Assembly (NCBI RefSeq): GCF_916618915.1
Contig: NZ_CAKAKE010000001.1
Span: 1,488,001-1,552,000 of the forward strand
Length of the DNA stretch: 64,000 nt
Source of the DNA: Stenotrophomonas sp. Marseille-Q4652
GTDB taxonomy: Bacteria > Pseudomonadota > Gammaproteobacteria > Xanthomonadales > Xanthomonadaceae
Direction: 5' to 3'
Shown here: one piece after another, positions 55,907 to 64,000 of the stretch
Numbering within the stretch: position 1 is the first letter of the stretch
How the letters are laid out: each line of letters starts with the position of its first letter
The notes under the pieces: generated by a model
Databases searched by the model: none
Seen by the model: the letters and a program-made list of their open reading frames with translations, nothing else
Told to the model about the DNA's origin: nothing
Made by a program: the position numbers and the translations under genes

Positions 55907-56008
55907 CTATGCCAGTGCGTGGGTCCGCATCCTGCCCACGCGATTGAACGCAATCGCGTTATTGCGATTGTTCGAATTGTTCGCGTTGGCAAGCTTGGCG
56001 GAGCGCAT
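55907..56008 (-). CDS. asnB leader peptide, Asn-rich (33 residues)
   Basis: ATG 56008 to TAG 55907, preceded by GGTAGGG about ten bases upstream. Asn stands at codons 8, 10, 11, 13, 14, 16, 17 and 22; the core reads NANNSNNRNN. Eight Asn in 33 residues is far above chance in DNA this GC-rich, and the AAC/AAT codons form an AT-rich island. Directly downstream come an antiterminator segment and a terminator, then asnB. This has the layout of trp/his-type leader peptides, where ribosome stalling at codons for the scarce amino acid prevents termination. The peptide itself probably has no function after synthesis. Confidence 0.82.
   Translation of the reverse strand: MRSAKLANANNSNNRNNAIAFNRVGRMRTHALA
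55917..55957 (-). promoter_or_regulatory. Antiterminator and competing hairpins of the asnB attenuator
   Basis: The minus-strand segment GGATGCGG (55932-55925) is complementary to CCGCATCC in the 5' arm of the terminator, so pairing would abolish termination. The same segment lies in the loop of a GCGTGGG/CCCACGC hairpin (55941-55935 with 55923-55917). A second hairpin GCGATTG/CAATCGC (55957-55951 with 55946-55940) begins directly after the Asn codons. Ribosome position would decide which of these forms. The structures are read by eye. Confidence 0.65.
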
Positions 56009-56194
56009 TGGACCAACCCTACCCCCGTCCACTCCGCACCGCAACGGTTTCATTGGCAACCGCCGCGGCCGGTAACAGCTGCTTCTTGTCCACCCTGCCG
56101 GCCTGGAAGCCCCAGCCGTCCCAGAAGACAAGGCAGCGCCAGCCACCACGGAAAGAACGAGCCCTCCCGGCCACTTCGCATGCACGGCCGCAAA

Positions 56195-56222
56195 AACAAA
56201 GCCCGGCTTTCACCGGGCTTTG
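56195..56222 (-). terminator. Terminator of dapE
   Basis: Stem acaaagcccgg / ccgggctttgt around 6 nt. On the minus strand a T-rich tail (TTGTTTTTG) follows. It isolates the asnB leader from the dap operon. No convincing -35/-10 pair was found by eye between here and 56008. Confidence 0.85.
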
Positions 56223-56225
56223 TCT

Positions 56226-57353
56226 TCAATCCAGCAGGCGCTCGATCAATTGCCGATACAGTTCCGGCAGGCGCTCCAGGTCATCCACCGCCACGCACTC
56301 GTTGACCTGGTGGATGGTGGCATTGACCGGGCCGACCTCGATGCACTGCGCACCCAGCGGGGCGATGAAGCGCGCGTCCGAGGTCCCGCCCCCGGTGCTT
56401 TCCTCCGGCGGCCGCCCGGCGAACCGGGCCAGCACCTCGCGCGCGACCGAACGCAGGCGTCCTTCCGGGCTGTAGAACGGCCCACCGCTGCGGTGCCACC
56501 TGATGGCATAGTCCAGGCCGTGGCGATCGAGCAACGCGTGGATCTCGGCCTCCAGCGCATCGGCATTCCACAGCGGGGTGTAGCGGAGGTTGAACACCAC
56601 CTCCAGCGTGCCGGGAATGACATTGGACGCGCCGGTACCGGCATGGATGTTGGACACCTGCAGGCTGGTCGGCGGAAAGCTCTCGTAACCCTCGTCCCAG
56701 CGACGACCGGTCAGCTCGGCCAGTGCCTGCGCCGCCAGGTGGATGGGATTCCTCGCCTTGTCCGGATACGCCACGTGCCCCTGCACGCCGCGCACGGTGA
56801 GCGTGCCGGTCAGCGAACCGCGACGGCCCACGCGCAGCAGGTCACCGAGCACGGCGGTGGAGGACGGCTCGCCGGTGATGCACCAGTCGATGCGCTGGCC
56901 GCGCTGGGCAAAAAGCCGCGCGACATGGCGCACTCCATCGATGGCATCGCCTTCCTCGTCGCTGGTCAGCAGGACCGCCAGCGTGCCGGGATGGGCGGGA
57001 TGGGCGGCAACGAACTGCTCGGCGGCCACCACGAACGCAGCCACGCTGCCCTTCATGTCGGCCGCGCCACGGCCGTACAGCATGCCGTCGCGGATCTGCG
57101 GGACGAACGGATCGCTGCTCCACGCCTCGCACGGGCCGGGCGGCACCACGTCGGTATGGCCAAGCAACACCAGGACCGGCGCGCCGCTGCCGTGCGTGGC
57201 CCAGAGGTTGTCGACCTCGCCCAGCCTCATGTGTTCGCAGGCAAAGCCGGCAGCCTGCAGGCGCTCGCCGATCAGGGCCTGGCACCCGGCATCGTCGGGG
57301 GTCACCGACGGACGGGAAATGAGTTCACAGGTGAGGTCGAGGACGTCGCTCAT
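56226..57353 (-). CDS. dapE: Succinyl-diaminopimelate desuccinylase
   Basis: 375 residues from ATG 57353. M20 metallopeptidase fold with zinc ligands in [13 protein letters not shown] and [15 protein letters not shown], catalytic Glu in [11 protein letters not shown], and the late ligands in GEPSS and [15 protein letters not shown] positions (HQVNECV). The dimerisation domain lies near 180-290. It makes LL-diaminopimelate for lysine and peptidoglycan. It is downstream of dapD and a YffB-like gene on the same strand. Confidence 0.96.
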   Translation of the reverse strand: MSDVLDLTCELISRPSVTPDDAGCQALIGERLQAAGFACEHMRLGEVDNLWATHGSGAPVLVLLGHTDVVPPGPCEAWSSDPFVPQIRDGMLYGRGAADMKGSVAAFVVAAEQFVAAHPAHPGTLAVLLTSDEEGDAIDGVRHVARLFAQRGQRIDWCITGEPSSTAVLGDLLRVGRRGSLTGTLTVRGVQGHVAYPDKARNPIHLAAQALAELTGRRWDEGYESFPPTSLQVSNIHAGTGASNVIPGTLEVVFNLRYTPLWNADALEAEIHALLDRHGLDYAIRWHRSGGPFYSPEGRLRSVAREVLARFAGRPPEESTGGGTSDARFIAPLGAQCIEVGPVNATIHQVNECVAVDDLERLPELYRQLIERLLD

Positions 57354-57409
57354 GGTGTTTCCATCAGGTGACCGCGCGCAGCCCGCCGGGCGGCACGTGG
57401 CCGGAGGCA

Positions 57410-57769
57410 TCAGGCGATGCCGAACAGCTTCTTGAACCCGTTATCCGAAAAGCCCTGGCTCACGCTGCCATCTTCCCGGACCACCAGCGGGCGCTTGATC
57501 AGCTGCGGATACTCACGCAGCAGCAGCTTCCACTCGGCATCGGACGCAGCCGCCTTGCGGTTGTCGGGCAGCTGCCGCCAGGTGGTCGAGGACCGGTTGA
57601 CCATCGCGCCGAGGCCGCCCAGCTGGCTGGCCCACTCCATCAGCGTTTCCGGCGAGGGCTTGTTGTCGCGGTAGTCAACGAACACGTACGGCACGCCGAA
57701 GCGGTCCAGCCACTTGGTCGCCTTCTTGCAGGTATCGCAGTTCTTCAGTCCGTAGACGGTGGTGGTCAT
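57410..57769 (-). CDS. Spx/ArsC-like thioredoxin-fold protein (YffB type)
   Basis: 119 residues. [17 protein letters not shown] carries the CxxC pair, and [10 protein letters not shown] and [11 protein letters not shown] are typical of the YffB subgroup of the ArsC/Spx family. YffB genes often sit next to dapE, as here. Arsenate reduction is not expected from the context; a glutathione-linked role has been suggested for the family. Confidence 0.88.
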   Translation of the reverse strand: MTTTVYGLKNCDTCKKATKWLDRFGVPYVFVDYRDNKPSPETLMEWASQLGGLGAMVNRSSTTWRQLPDNRKAAASDAEWKLLLREYPQLIKRPLVVREDGSVSQGFSDNGFKKLFGIA

Positions 57770-57781
57770 CGTCCCGCCCCG

Positions 57782-58861
57782 TCAATCGGCCAGGCCGCGC
57801 AGCAGCTCGTTGACGCTGGTCTTGGAGCGCGTCTTGGCATCGACCTGCTTGACGATCACCGCGCAGTACAGCGAGTGCGACCCGTCCTTGGCCGGCAGCT
57901 GGCCGGACACCACCACGCTGTACGGCGGCACGTAGCCGTAGCTGATCTCGCCGGTGGCGCGGTTGTAGATGCGGGTGGACTGGCCGATGAACACGCCCAT
58001 GCCGATCACGCTGTGGTGACCGACGACCACGCCCTCGACGATCTCCGAACGTGCACCGATGAAGCAGTGGTCCTCGATGATGGTCGGGCTGGCCTGCAGC
58101 GGCTCGAGCACGCCGCCGATGCCGGCGCCGCCGGACAGGTGGCAGTGCTTGCCGACCTGCGCGCACGAACCCACCGTGGCCCAGGTGTCGACCATCGTGC
58201 CCTCGCCCACGTGCGCGCCGATGTTGGTGAAACTCGGCATCAGCACCACGTCCTTGCCGAAATAGGTGCCGCGACGGGCGATCGCGCCCGGCACCACGCG
58301 CACGCCTGCCTCGCGGAACTTCTCCGCGCCGTAGCCGGCAAAACGGGCCTCGACCTTGTCCCAGTACGGCGCCGGGCTGGCGTCTGTCACCGTCATGTCG
58401 TTGACCCGGAAGTACAGCAGCACCGCCTTCTTCAGCCACTCGTTGACCTTCCAGCCGCCGTGCCCGTCGGGCTCGGCAACGCGGAACTCGCCCGACTCCA
58501 GGCCGTCGATGACACGCTCGACCAGCGGGCGGGTCGAACCCTCGACCTCGTCCATGGTCAGCATGGTGCGCCGCTCGAACGCGCTTTCGATGCTGAAGCG
58601 CAGCTCTTCCACGCCCGGTGCCGGCGGCTTGCGCAGGCTCTTGCCGGCGATGTCCAGGGCGCGCGACCGCGTGGCCTTGGCGGCAGCCGAAGGGGTCTTT
58701 ACGGCGGTCTTCGCCGGAGCGGACTTCTTCGCCGCGACCGGCTTGCGCGCAACAACCTTGGTCGTCTTGGCGGCCTTGGCAACCTTCTTGACCGGGCCGG
58801 CCGCCTTCTTCGCGGGCGCCTTGGCGGCAGTGGTCTTCTTGGACGTCGGCTTGGTGGCCAT
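57782..58861 (-). CDS. dapD: Tetrahydrodipicolinate N-succinyltransferase with a histone-H1-like N-terminal extension
   Basis: 359 residues. From about residue 84 the protein aligns with normal Dap[24 protein letters not shown], then the left-handed beta-helix with VNIGAH-type hexapeptides, [42 protein letters not shown] and the end [15 protein letters not shown]. Residues 1-83 are a low-complexity Lys/Ala/Pro/Thr tail ([19 protein letters not shown]) like histone H1 or AlgP repeats, absent from E. coli DapD. No internal Met in frame restores the short form before residue 100 with a good ribosome site, so the tail is probably translated. The ATG overlaps the glnD stop. Confidence 0.93.
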   Translation of the reverse strand: MATKPTSKKTTAAKAPAKKAAGPVKKVAKAAKTTKVVARKPVAAKKSAPAKTAVKTPSAAAKATRSRALDIAGKSLRKPPAPGVEELRFSIESAFERRTMLTMDEVEGSTRPLVERVIDGLESGEFRVAEPDGHGGWKVNEWLKKAVLLYFRVNDMTVTDASPAPYWDKVEARFAGYGAEKFREAGVRVVPGAIARRGTYFGKDVVLMPSFTNIGAHVGEGTMVDTWATVGSCAQVGKHCHLSGGAGIGGVLEPLQASPTIIEDHCFIGARSEIVEGVVVGHHSVIGMGVFIGQSTRIYNRATGEISYGYVPPYSVVVSGQLPAKDGSHSLYCAVIVKQVDAKTRSKTSVNELLRGLAD

Positions 58862-61503
58862 CAGGGGGTATCTCCGGGCTTTCTGTCAGGGTCCAGGCAG
58901 ACCAGCAGCGCCTCGCGCAGCGCCTGCCTGGATGTTTCGGTAAGGGGAAGATCGCGCTTGTCGGTCAGCTGGAACTGGTCCTCCACGCGTTCGCCGAAGG
59001 TGGCGATGCGCGCATCCTGCACCCGCAGGTGCTGGCACCGCAGGACATGGGCCACGTCGGCCAGCAGACCGGGACGATCCGGGGCAACCAGGTTCAGCAG
59101 GGTCCGCCCCTGCGCGGCGTTGTCGATGAAGTCGATGCGCGGGGCGAAGCGGAAATGCCGCAACTGCCGCGGTGCCACCCGGCGCGCGGGACGCACCTGT
59201 TCCAGGTCACCGGACAGCGCCTGGCGCAGCGCCTGTTCGAGCCGCGCCGGGTCGCCATCGGCAAACGAGTCCGCCGGGATCACCTCGAAGGTATCGAAGA
59301 TGGTGCCGACCGGGCCGTCCAGCACGCGCGCGCGGTGGATGCCGAAACCCTTGCGGTCCAGCGTCATCACGATCGCGGCGAACAGGCCATCGCGGTCGGG
59401 CGAATGCACGAACACTTCCAGCGCATCACTGTCGGCGGTGATGCGTCGCACCTTGACCAGGGTATCGCCGGGACGCACGTCCACCAGCGCCTCGGCCTGC
59501 CAGGCCAGCTGCTCGGGACGGAACCGCAGGAAGCCCTCGTCGGGCATGTGCACGAACTGGCGGTCGATGGTCGCATCGTCCAGGCCGCGCCCGTGCAGCT
59601 GCGCACGCACGCTGTCGCGCGCCTCCTGCACCAGTTCGTCGGCCGGGGTCGGATTTTCCAGCCCCTGCCGCAGTGCGCGCCGGGTGGCGAAGTACAGGTC
59701 GGCCAGCAGCCGGTCCTTCCACGCGTTCCACAGCTTGGGGCTGGTGCCGGCGATATCGGCGCAGGTCAGCAGGTACAGGTAGTCCAGGCGTTCGCGGCTG
59801 CCGACCAGGGTGGCGAAGGCGTGGATCACGTCCGGGTCGCTGATGTCCTGCTTCTGCGCGGTGACTGACATGCGCAGGTGCTGCTCGACCAGCCAGCTGA
59901 CCAGGTCGGTGTCCGCAACGCTCAGGCCGTGGGCCTGGCAGAACTGGCGCGCGTCGACCGCACCGAGTTCGGAATGGTCGCCGCCACGGCCCTTGGCGAT
60001 GTCATGGAACAGGCCGGCCAGCAGCAGCAGTTCGGGCTTGCGCAGGCGCGGCCACACTTCGTGGGCGATGGAAAAGCGTTCGTCGGCCCTGCCACTGGCA
60101 AAGGTGGCGATGTTGCGCAGGACCATCAGCGTGTGCTGGTCGACGGTATAGACATGGAACAGGTCGAACTGCATGCGCCCGGATACCTGGGCGAAGGCCG
60201 GGATCCACTGCCCGAGCACGCCCAGGCGCGCCATCCGCGCCAGCGTGTCGATGCCACCGGGCGCGCGCATCAGCGCCATGAAGCGCTCGCGCACGGCCGG
60301 CTCGACCTCGGTATAGGCCGGGATCTCGTCGAGCATCTCGGCCACCGCGCGTGCGGTCAGCGAATGCAGCCCGCGCACCTGCGGGGTCGCCGCCCACATC
60401 GCGAACAGCTCGAACAGCCGCGCCATGTCACCATGCGGCCAGTCCGCATCGTCGGCGGCCAGGTAGCCGCGGCGCAGCGAGAAGCCACCGCCCAGCGGCT
60501 GCGGCTGGACCTCGCCGTCGAACTGCTCCTCGAAGCGCTGCAGCAGGCGGTCGCTGATCCGGCGCACCACCGCGGCGCTCCGGTAGAAGCCCTGCATCAT
60601 CTTCTCGACGGCCAGACTCTCGCCGCAGTCCTCGAAGCCCAGACGCTGGGCCAGGGCCTTCTGGTAATCAAAGCGCAGGCGTTCTTCCGGCCGGCCGGCG
60701 ACCAGGTGCAGGCCAAAGCGCAGCCGCGCCAGCTGGCGACGCTCGCGCCCCAGTGCCGCCGCTTCGTCCAGGCCGAGATGGCCCAGGCCGACGAGCGCCT
60801 CGAGGTCGCGCACGCCAAACGCGCGCAGCGCCATCCAGCCCAGGGTGTTGAGGTCACGCAGGCCACCGGGGCCGTCCTTCAGGTCCGGCTCCAGGTTGTC
60901 GGCCGTATCGCCAAAGCGCTGGTGGCGGGCCTGCAGCTCCTCGCGCTTGGCCAGGAAGAACTCGCGCGCCGGCCACACCCGTGCCGGCGAGATGGCCAGC
61001 TGCAGCGCCTTCTGCGCGGCGTCGTCCGCGCATAGCGGGCGCGCCTCCATCAGCGCGGTGAACACGCTCTGGTCGGCAGCGGCCTCGGTGCACTGGCCAG
61101 GCGAGCGCACGGCGTGGCTGGCCGGCAGGCCAGCATCCCACAGCAGCGCGAACAGGCGCGCCAGCGATTCCTCGCAGCGGCACTGCGTCGCCTCATCGGC
61201 CAGCACCAGCAGGTCGATATCCGAGCGCGGGAACAGCTCGCCACGGCCATAGCCGCCCACTGCGAACAGGGCCAGGCCACAGGCATCCTCGCCCAGGCAG
61301 CGCTGCCACGCCTGGCGGATCAGCTGGTCGGCGGCACGCGCGCGCAGTGCCAGCAGGCGCTCGATGTTGTCGCCCTGGTCGAAGCGGCGGTGCAGGCGCG
61401 CATCGGCCTGGGCCAGCTGCTCGCGTGCGGCCGCAGCCCATTCACCGTCGCCGGAGGGGCCGGCCGGCGTGTCCGCAATCGGGCTCGCCGGCAGCATGCT
61501 CAT
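58861..61503 (-). CDS. glnD: [Protein-PII] uridylyltransferase / uridylyl-removing enzyme
   Basis: 880 residues from ATG 61503; the frame upstream is junk overlapping map. The nucleotidyltransferase motif [19 protein letters not shown] is followed by [11 protein letters not shown]. The HD domain is [19 protein letters not shown], and two C-terminal ACT domains bind glutamine ([21 protein letters not shown] and [19 protein letters not shown]). It reports nitrogen status by modifying PII. Coupled to map (ATGA overlap) and dapD (TGATG). Confidence 0.97.
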   Translation of the reverse strand: MSMLPASPIADTPAGPSGDGEWAAAAREQLAQADARLHRRFDQGDNIERLLALRARAADQLIRQAWQRCLGEDACGLALFAVGGYGRGELFPRSDIDLLVLADEATQCRCEESLARLFALLWDAGLPASHAVRSPGQCTEAAADQSVFTALMEARPLCADDAAQKALQLAISPARVWPAREFFLAKREELQARHQRFGDTADNLEPDLKDGPGGLRDLNTLGWMALRAFGVRDLEALVGLGHLGLDEAAALGRERRQLARLRFGLHLVAGRPEERLRFDYQKALAQRLGFEDCGESLAVEKMMQGFYRSAAVVRRISDRLLQRFEEQFDGEVQPQPLGGGFSLRRGYLAADDADWPHGDMARLFELFAMWAATPQVRGLHSLTARAVAEMLDEIPAYTEVEPAVRERFMALMRAPGGIDTLARMARLGVLGQWIPAFAQVSGRMQFDLFHVYTVDQHTLMVLRNIATFASGRADERFSIAHEVWPRLRKPELLLLAGLFHDIAKGRGGDHSELGAVDARQFCQAHGLSVADTDLVSWLVEQHLRMSVTAQKQDISDPDVIHAFATLVGSRERLDYLYLLTCADIAGTSPKLWNAWKDRLLADLYFATRRALRQGLENPTPADELVQEARDSVRAQLHGRGLDDATIDRQFVHMPDEGFLRFRPEQLAWQAEALVDVRPGDTLVKVRRITADSDALEVFVHSPDRDGLFAAIVMTLDRKGFGIHRARVLDGPVGTIFDTFEVIPADSFADGDPARLEQALRQALSGDLEQVRPARRVAPRQLRHFRFAPRIDFIDNAAQGRTLLNLVAPDRPGLLADVAHVLRCQHLRVQDARIATFGERVEDQFQLTDKRDLPLTETSRQALREALLVCLDPDRKPGDTP

Positions 61504-62279
61504 TGCCCCGGGATCGTCGCGCCAGGCGACAGGGTCAGCACGTCCACGCCGTCCTCGGTGACGGCAATCATGTGCTCCCACTGTGCCGAGAGCTTGCGGT
61601 CCTTGGTGACCACGGTCCAGCCATCGGGCAGCACCTTGGTATAGCGGGTGCCTTCGTTGATCATCGGCTCGATGGTGAAGGTCATGCCCGGCTTGAGCAC
61701 CAGGCCCTGCCCCGGACGACCGTAATGCAGCACCTGCGGCTCGTCGTGGTAGACCTTGCCGATGCCGTGGCCGCAGTACTCGCGCACCACCGAGAAACGC
61801 TCGGACTCGGCGTATTCCTGGATCGCATGGCCAACGTCGCCCAGGGTGGCGCCCGGCTTGACCGCGCGGATGCCGCGCCACATGGCCTCGTAGGTGGTCT
61901 CGACCAGGCGCCTGGCCATCACCGACGGGGTGCCGACGTAGTACATGCGGCTGGTGTCGCCGTGCCAGCCGTCCTTGATCACGGTGACGTCGATGTTGAC
62001 GATGTCGCCGTCCTTCAGGACCTTGGCCTCGCTGGGGATGCCGTGGCAGATGACGTTGTTGACCGAGGTACACACGGTCTTGGGGAACCCGCGGTAACCG
62101 ACGTTGGCCGGAATCGCACCCTGCACCTTGGTGATGTGCTCGTAGCAGATGCGGTCCAGCTCTTCGGTGGTGACACCGGGCTTGACGTGGGGGGCAACGA
62201 TGTCGAGCACCTCGGCCGCCAGACGGCCGGCAATGCGCATCTTCTCGATTTCTTCCGGGGTTTTAAGATTCACGCTCAT
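61500..62279 (-). CDS. map: Methionine aminopeptidase type I
   Basis: 259 residues from ATG 62279 (ATG 62288 is also possible). Metal ligands appear in [20 protein letters not shown] (two Asp), [18 protein letters not shown] (His), TIEPMINEG (Glu) and [14 protein letters not shown] (Glu). Removes the N-terminal Met of new proteins. It is divergent from rpsB, the usual arrangement. Confidence 0.97.
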   Translation of the reverse strand: MSVNLKTPEEIEKMRIAGRLAAEVLDIVAPHVKPGVTTEELDRICYEHITKVQGAIPANVGYRGFPKTVCTSVNNVICHGIPSEAKVLKDGDIVNIDVTVIKDGWHGDTSRMYYVGTPSVMARRLVETTYEAMWRGIRAVKPGATLGDVGHAIQEYAESERFSVVREYCGHGIGKVYHDEPQVLHYGRPGQGLVLKPGMTFTIEPMINEGTRYTKVLPDGWTVVTKDRKLSAQWEHMIAVTEDGVDVLTLSPGATIPGQ

Positions 62280-62346
62280 GGGTGCCATTATCACCCATCC
62301 GGGCGAGCCTGAACGCGCCCGTTCCCCCTCCCACCGATCCGTCGAT

Positions 62347-62376
62347 TTGCGCCGGCCCGCCGGCCGGGCGTACAAT
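62347..62376 (+). promoter_or_regulatory. Sigma-70 promoter of rpsB-tsf
   Basis: -35 TTGCGC (62347-62352), 18-nt spacer, -10 TACAAT (62371-62376). The transcript would start near 62383. Confidence 0.65.
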
Positions 62377-62382
62377 CCCGCG

Positions 62383-62586
62383 GCTAGCTGCAGCCCATCC
62401 GGGCCAAGGCAACCGTCAACGCCGGACGTCACCGGTGAATCCACACCTTTCGCCCCCCATCCGTGCCGGGGTGCCCCTTGCGGGGTTCGGCCACGGAGGC
62501 GTCAGGGAAGCCCAACCCCGGAACCAGCGCCCTTCGCGCACCGCCACCACTTCTCCGGCGGCCGGTTCCCCATCAGGAGTTTTGCA
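62383..62586 (+). other. Structured rpsB leader RNA
   Basis: About 204 nt without a supported gene. It contains a nested hairpin at 62461-62496 (CCGTGCCG pairs with CGG-C-CACGG around an inner CCCC/GGGG stem) and GGAACC/GGTTCC (62520-62525 and 62564-62569) just before the AGGAG site (62574-62578). In other gammaproteobacteria the rpsB leader mediates repression by S2, so the same is plausible here. Confidence 0.5.
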
Positions 62587-63387
62587 ATGCCCCAGGTCAC
62601 CATGCGTCAGATGCTGGAAGCCGGCGTCCACTTCGGCCACCAGACCCGTTACTGGAACCCCAAGATGGGCCAGTACATCTTCGGCGCCCGCGGCAAGATC
62701 CACATCATCAACCTGGAAAAGACCGTTCCGCTGTTCAACGACGCGATGAACTTCATTTCCAGCGTTGCGCAGAAGCGCGGCACCATCCTGTTCCTGGGCA
62801 CCAAGCGTTCGGCCCGTGAAGCGATCAAGGAAGAAGCCGAGCGTTGCGGCATGCCGTACATGAACCAGCGTTGGCTGGGCGGCACCCTGACCAACTTCCG
62901 CACCGTGAAGCAGTCCGTTTCGCGCCTGAAGGAGCTGGAAGCCGGTGAAACCGACGGCACCTTCGACAAGCTGGTCAAGCACGAAGTGCTGGGTCTGCGC
63001 CGCGAGCGCGACAAGCTGGAAGCCTCGCTGGGTGGCATCAAGGAAATGAGCCGCCTGCCGGACGCCATCTTCGTCATCGACATCGGCCACGAAGACATCG
63101 CCATCAAGGAAGCCAAGAAGCTCGGCATCCCGGTGATCGCCGTGGTTGATACCAACTACAACCCGGAGCTGGTCGACTACGCGATCCCGGGCAACGACGA
63201 CGCCATCCGCGCCGTGCAGCTGTACGCCCGTGCCGCCGCCGACGCCGTGCTGGAAGGCAAGGCTGCTGCCCCGAACGCTGCTTCGGTGCGCGAGGAAGAC
63301 TTTGCTGACGCCGAAGCCGGTGAAGAAGCCAAGCCGGCCCGCCGCGCTCCGGCCAAGAAGGCCGCCAAGAAGGGCGACGAAGCCTGA
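62587..63387 (+). CDS. rpsB: 30S ribosomal protein S2
   Basis: 266 residues from ATG 62587, preceded by [52 protein letters not shown] and [25 protein letters not shown] split over the usual S2 blocks. The C-terminal tail after residue 240 is longer than in E. coli and ends in a Lys/Ala-rich segment ([15 protein letters not shown]). The first gene of the rpsB-tsf operon. Confidence 0.98.
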   Translation: MPQVTMRQMLEAGVHFGHQTRYWNPKMGQYIFGARGKIHIINLEKTVPLFNDAMNFISSVAQKRGTILFLGTKRSAREAIKEEAERCGMPYMNQRWLGGTLTNFRTVKQSVSRLKELEAGETDGTFDKLVKHEVLGLRRERDKLEASLGGIKEMSRLPDAIFVIDIGHEDIAIKEAKKLGIPVIAVVDTNYNPELVDYAIPGNDDAIRAVQLYARAAADAVLEGKAAAPNAASVREEDFADAEAGEEAKPARRAPAKKAAKKGDEA

Positions 63388-63472
63388 TCTGGCATGCGGG
63401 TACGCCAGCCGCACCCGCTCCCCTGCCGCGCTGCCCCTCCGGCACGCGCCACTGACAGGGCCACGTAACAAG

Positions 63473-63493
63473 GGCCGGCAACCATTGCCGGCC
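63473..63493 (+). terminator. Partial terminator/attenuator between rpsB and tsf
   Basis: Perfect 9-bp stem ggccggcaa / ttgccggcc with a CCA loop, followed by TACCCCTTTC. A weak T-tail would let part of the transcripts continue into tsf. Confidence 0.6.
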
Positions 63494-63522
63494 TACCCCT
63501 TTCTATATGCGAGGTAATTCCA

Positions 63523-64000
63523 ATGGCTGAAATCACCGCCTCCCTGGTCAAGGAACTGCGCGAGCGCACCGGCGCCGGCATGATGGAGTGCAAGAAGGCT
63601 CTGTCGGAAACCAACGGCGACATCGACGCAGCGGCTGAAGCCCTGCGCAAGTCCGGCGCCGCCAAGGCCGACAAGAAGGCCGACCGCGTCACCGCCGAAG
63701 GCCGCGTTGGCGTGGCTTCCGAAGGTGGCAAGGCCGTGCTGGTCGAAGTCAACTCGGAAACCGACTTCGTTGCCAACGACGTCAACTTCAAGACCTTCGT
63801 CGACACCGTTGCCAAGGCCGCCCTGGCCTCCGGCGCCGCTGACGTGGAAGCCCTGAAGGCTGCCGCTTTCGGCACCGAAGGCACCGTCGAGGAAGCCCGT
63901 ACCGCCGCGATCCAGAAGCTGGGTGAGAACATCCAGATCCGTCGCCTGGTCAAGGTCGAAGGCAGCAACACCGTCGGTACCTACGTCCACAGCAACGGCA
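63523..64000 (+). CDS. tsf: Elongation factor Ts, C-terminus beyond window
   Basis: ATG 63523 preceded by GAGG (63511-63514). The N-terminal UBA-like domain has [19 protein letters not shown], and the core contains the EF-Tu contact motif [10 protein letters not shown]. The first 159 residues are present; the rest lies past 64000. It exchanges GDP on EF-Tu. Confidence 0.97.
   Translation, partial: MAEITASLVKELRERTGAGMMECKKALSETNGDIDAAAEALRKSGAAKADKKADRVTAEGRVGVASEGGKAVLVEVNSETDFVANDVNFKTFVDTVAKAALASGAADVEALKAAAFGTEGTVEEARTAAIQKLGENIQIRRLVKVEGSNTVGTYVHSNG

Noticed and set aside
57410..57769. ArsC-like gene read as an arsenate reductase of a resistance operon
   Set aside because: Motifs fit the YffB subgroup, and the neighbours are dap genes with no ars genes nearby.

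Overview
The window is GC-rich, densely coding DNA from a gammaproteobacterium of the Xanthomonadaceae, most likely Stenotrophomonas or a close relative. Reasons: the emrR-emrC-emrA-emrB and macA-macB-outer membrane factor orders match pump loci known from S. maltophilia; a second Gsp/Xcs-type type II secretion cluster sits beside the phosphate uptake genes; and the map/glnD/dapD/yffB-like/dapE block is divergent from rpsB-tsf. I see no insertion sequence, prophage, CRISPR array or plasmid function. The window looks like ordinary chromosome.

Layout. 1-4.3 kb: housekeeping genes (DUF1289-Nudix fusion cut by the window edge, degenerate FKBP protein, enoyl-CoA hydratase, nth, a prolyl-4-hydroxylase-like oxygenase). 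4.4-25 kb: one large phosphate-acquisition region. It holds a surface lipoprotein behind a Pho-box promoter, a TonB-dependent receptor, gspC-M, an OprO/OprP-type porin and pstSCAB-phoU, with several candidate Pho boxes. The order lipoprotein, receptor, T2SS resembles the Caulobacter elpS locus. 25-31 kb: RNase T, a beta-propeller diguanylate cyclase and a two-component pair. 31-36 kb: macA, macB and an outer-membrane-factor gene broken by one in-frame amber codon; an RstA-type box lies between the regulator and macA. 36-41.4 kb: rlmB, a GFA protein, rnr, then three identical tRNA-Leu(CAG) cassettes with a frameshifted glutathione S-transferase between the second and third. 41.4-46.1 kb: the emrRCAB drug efflux operon. 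46.3-54 kb: parC followed by decayed tandem copies of its own 3' end, a heme-ligand-less ferritin, a penicillin-acylase-family hydrolase, an Old Yellow Enzyme and an orphan gene. 54-62.3 kb (minus strand): asnB behind an attenuator-like leader, then dapE, a YffB/Spx-like gene, dapD (with a histone-H1-like extension), glnD and map. 62.3-64 kb: rpsB and the start of tsf.

The most striking regulatory element is upstream of asnB. A 33-codon leader ORF has eight Asn codons, seven of them within ten codons. It is followed by an intrinsic terminator and by a segment able to pair with the terminator's 5' arm. This has the layout of ribosome-mediated transcription attenuation responding to charged tRNA-Asn. 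I do not know of a described case for asnB in proteobacteria.

Two genes carry single-nucleotide lesions (the Mac outer membrane factor and the GST). These may be real pseudogenization or sequence errors. All functional statements come from reading the sequence by eye and from family knowledge; no database search was run.
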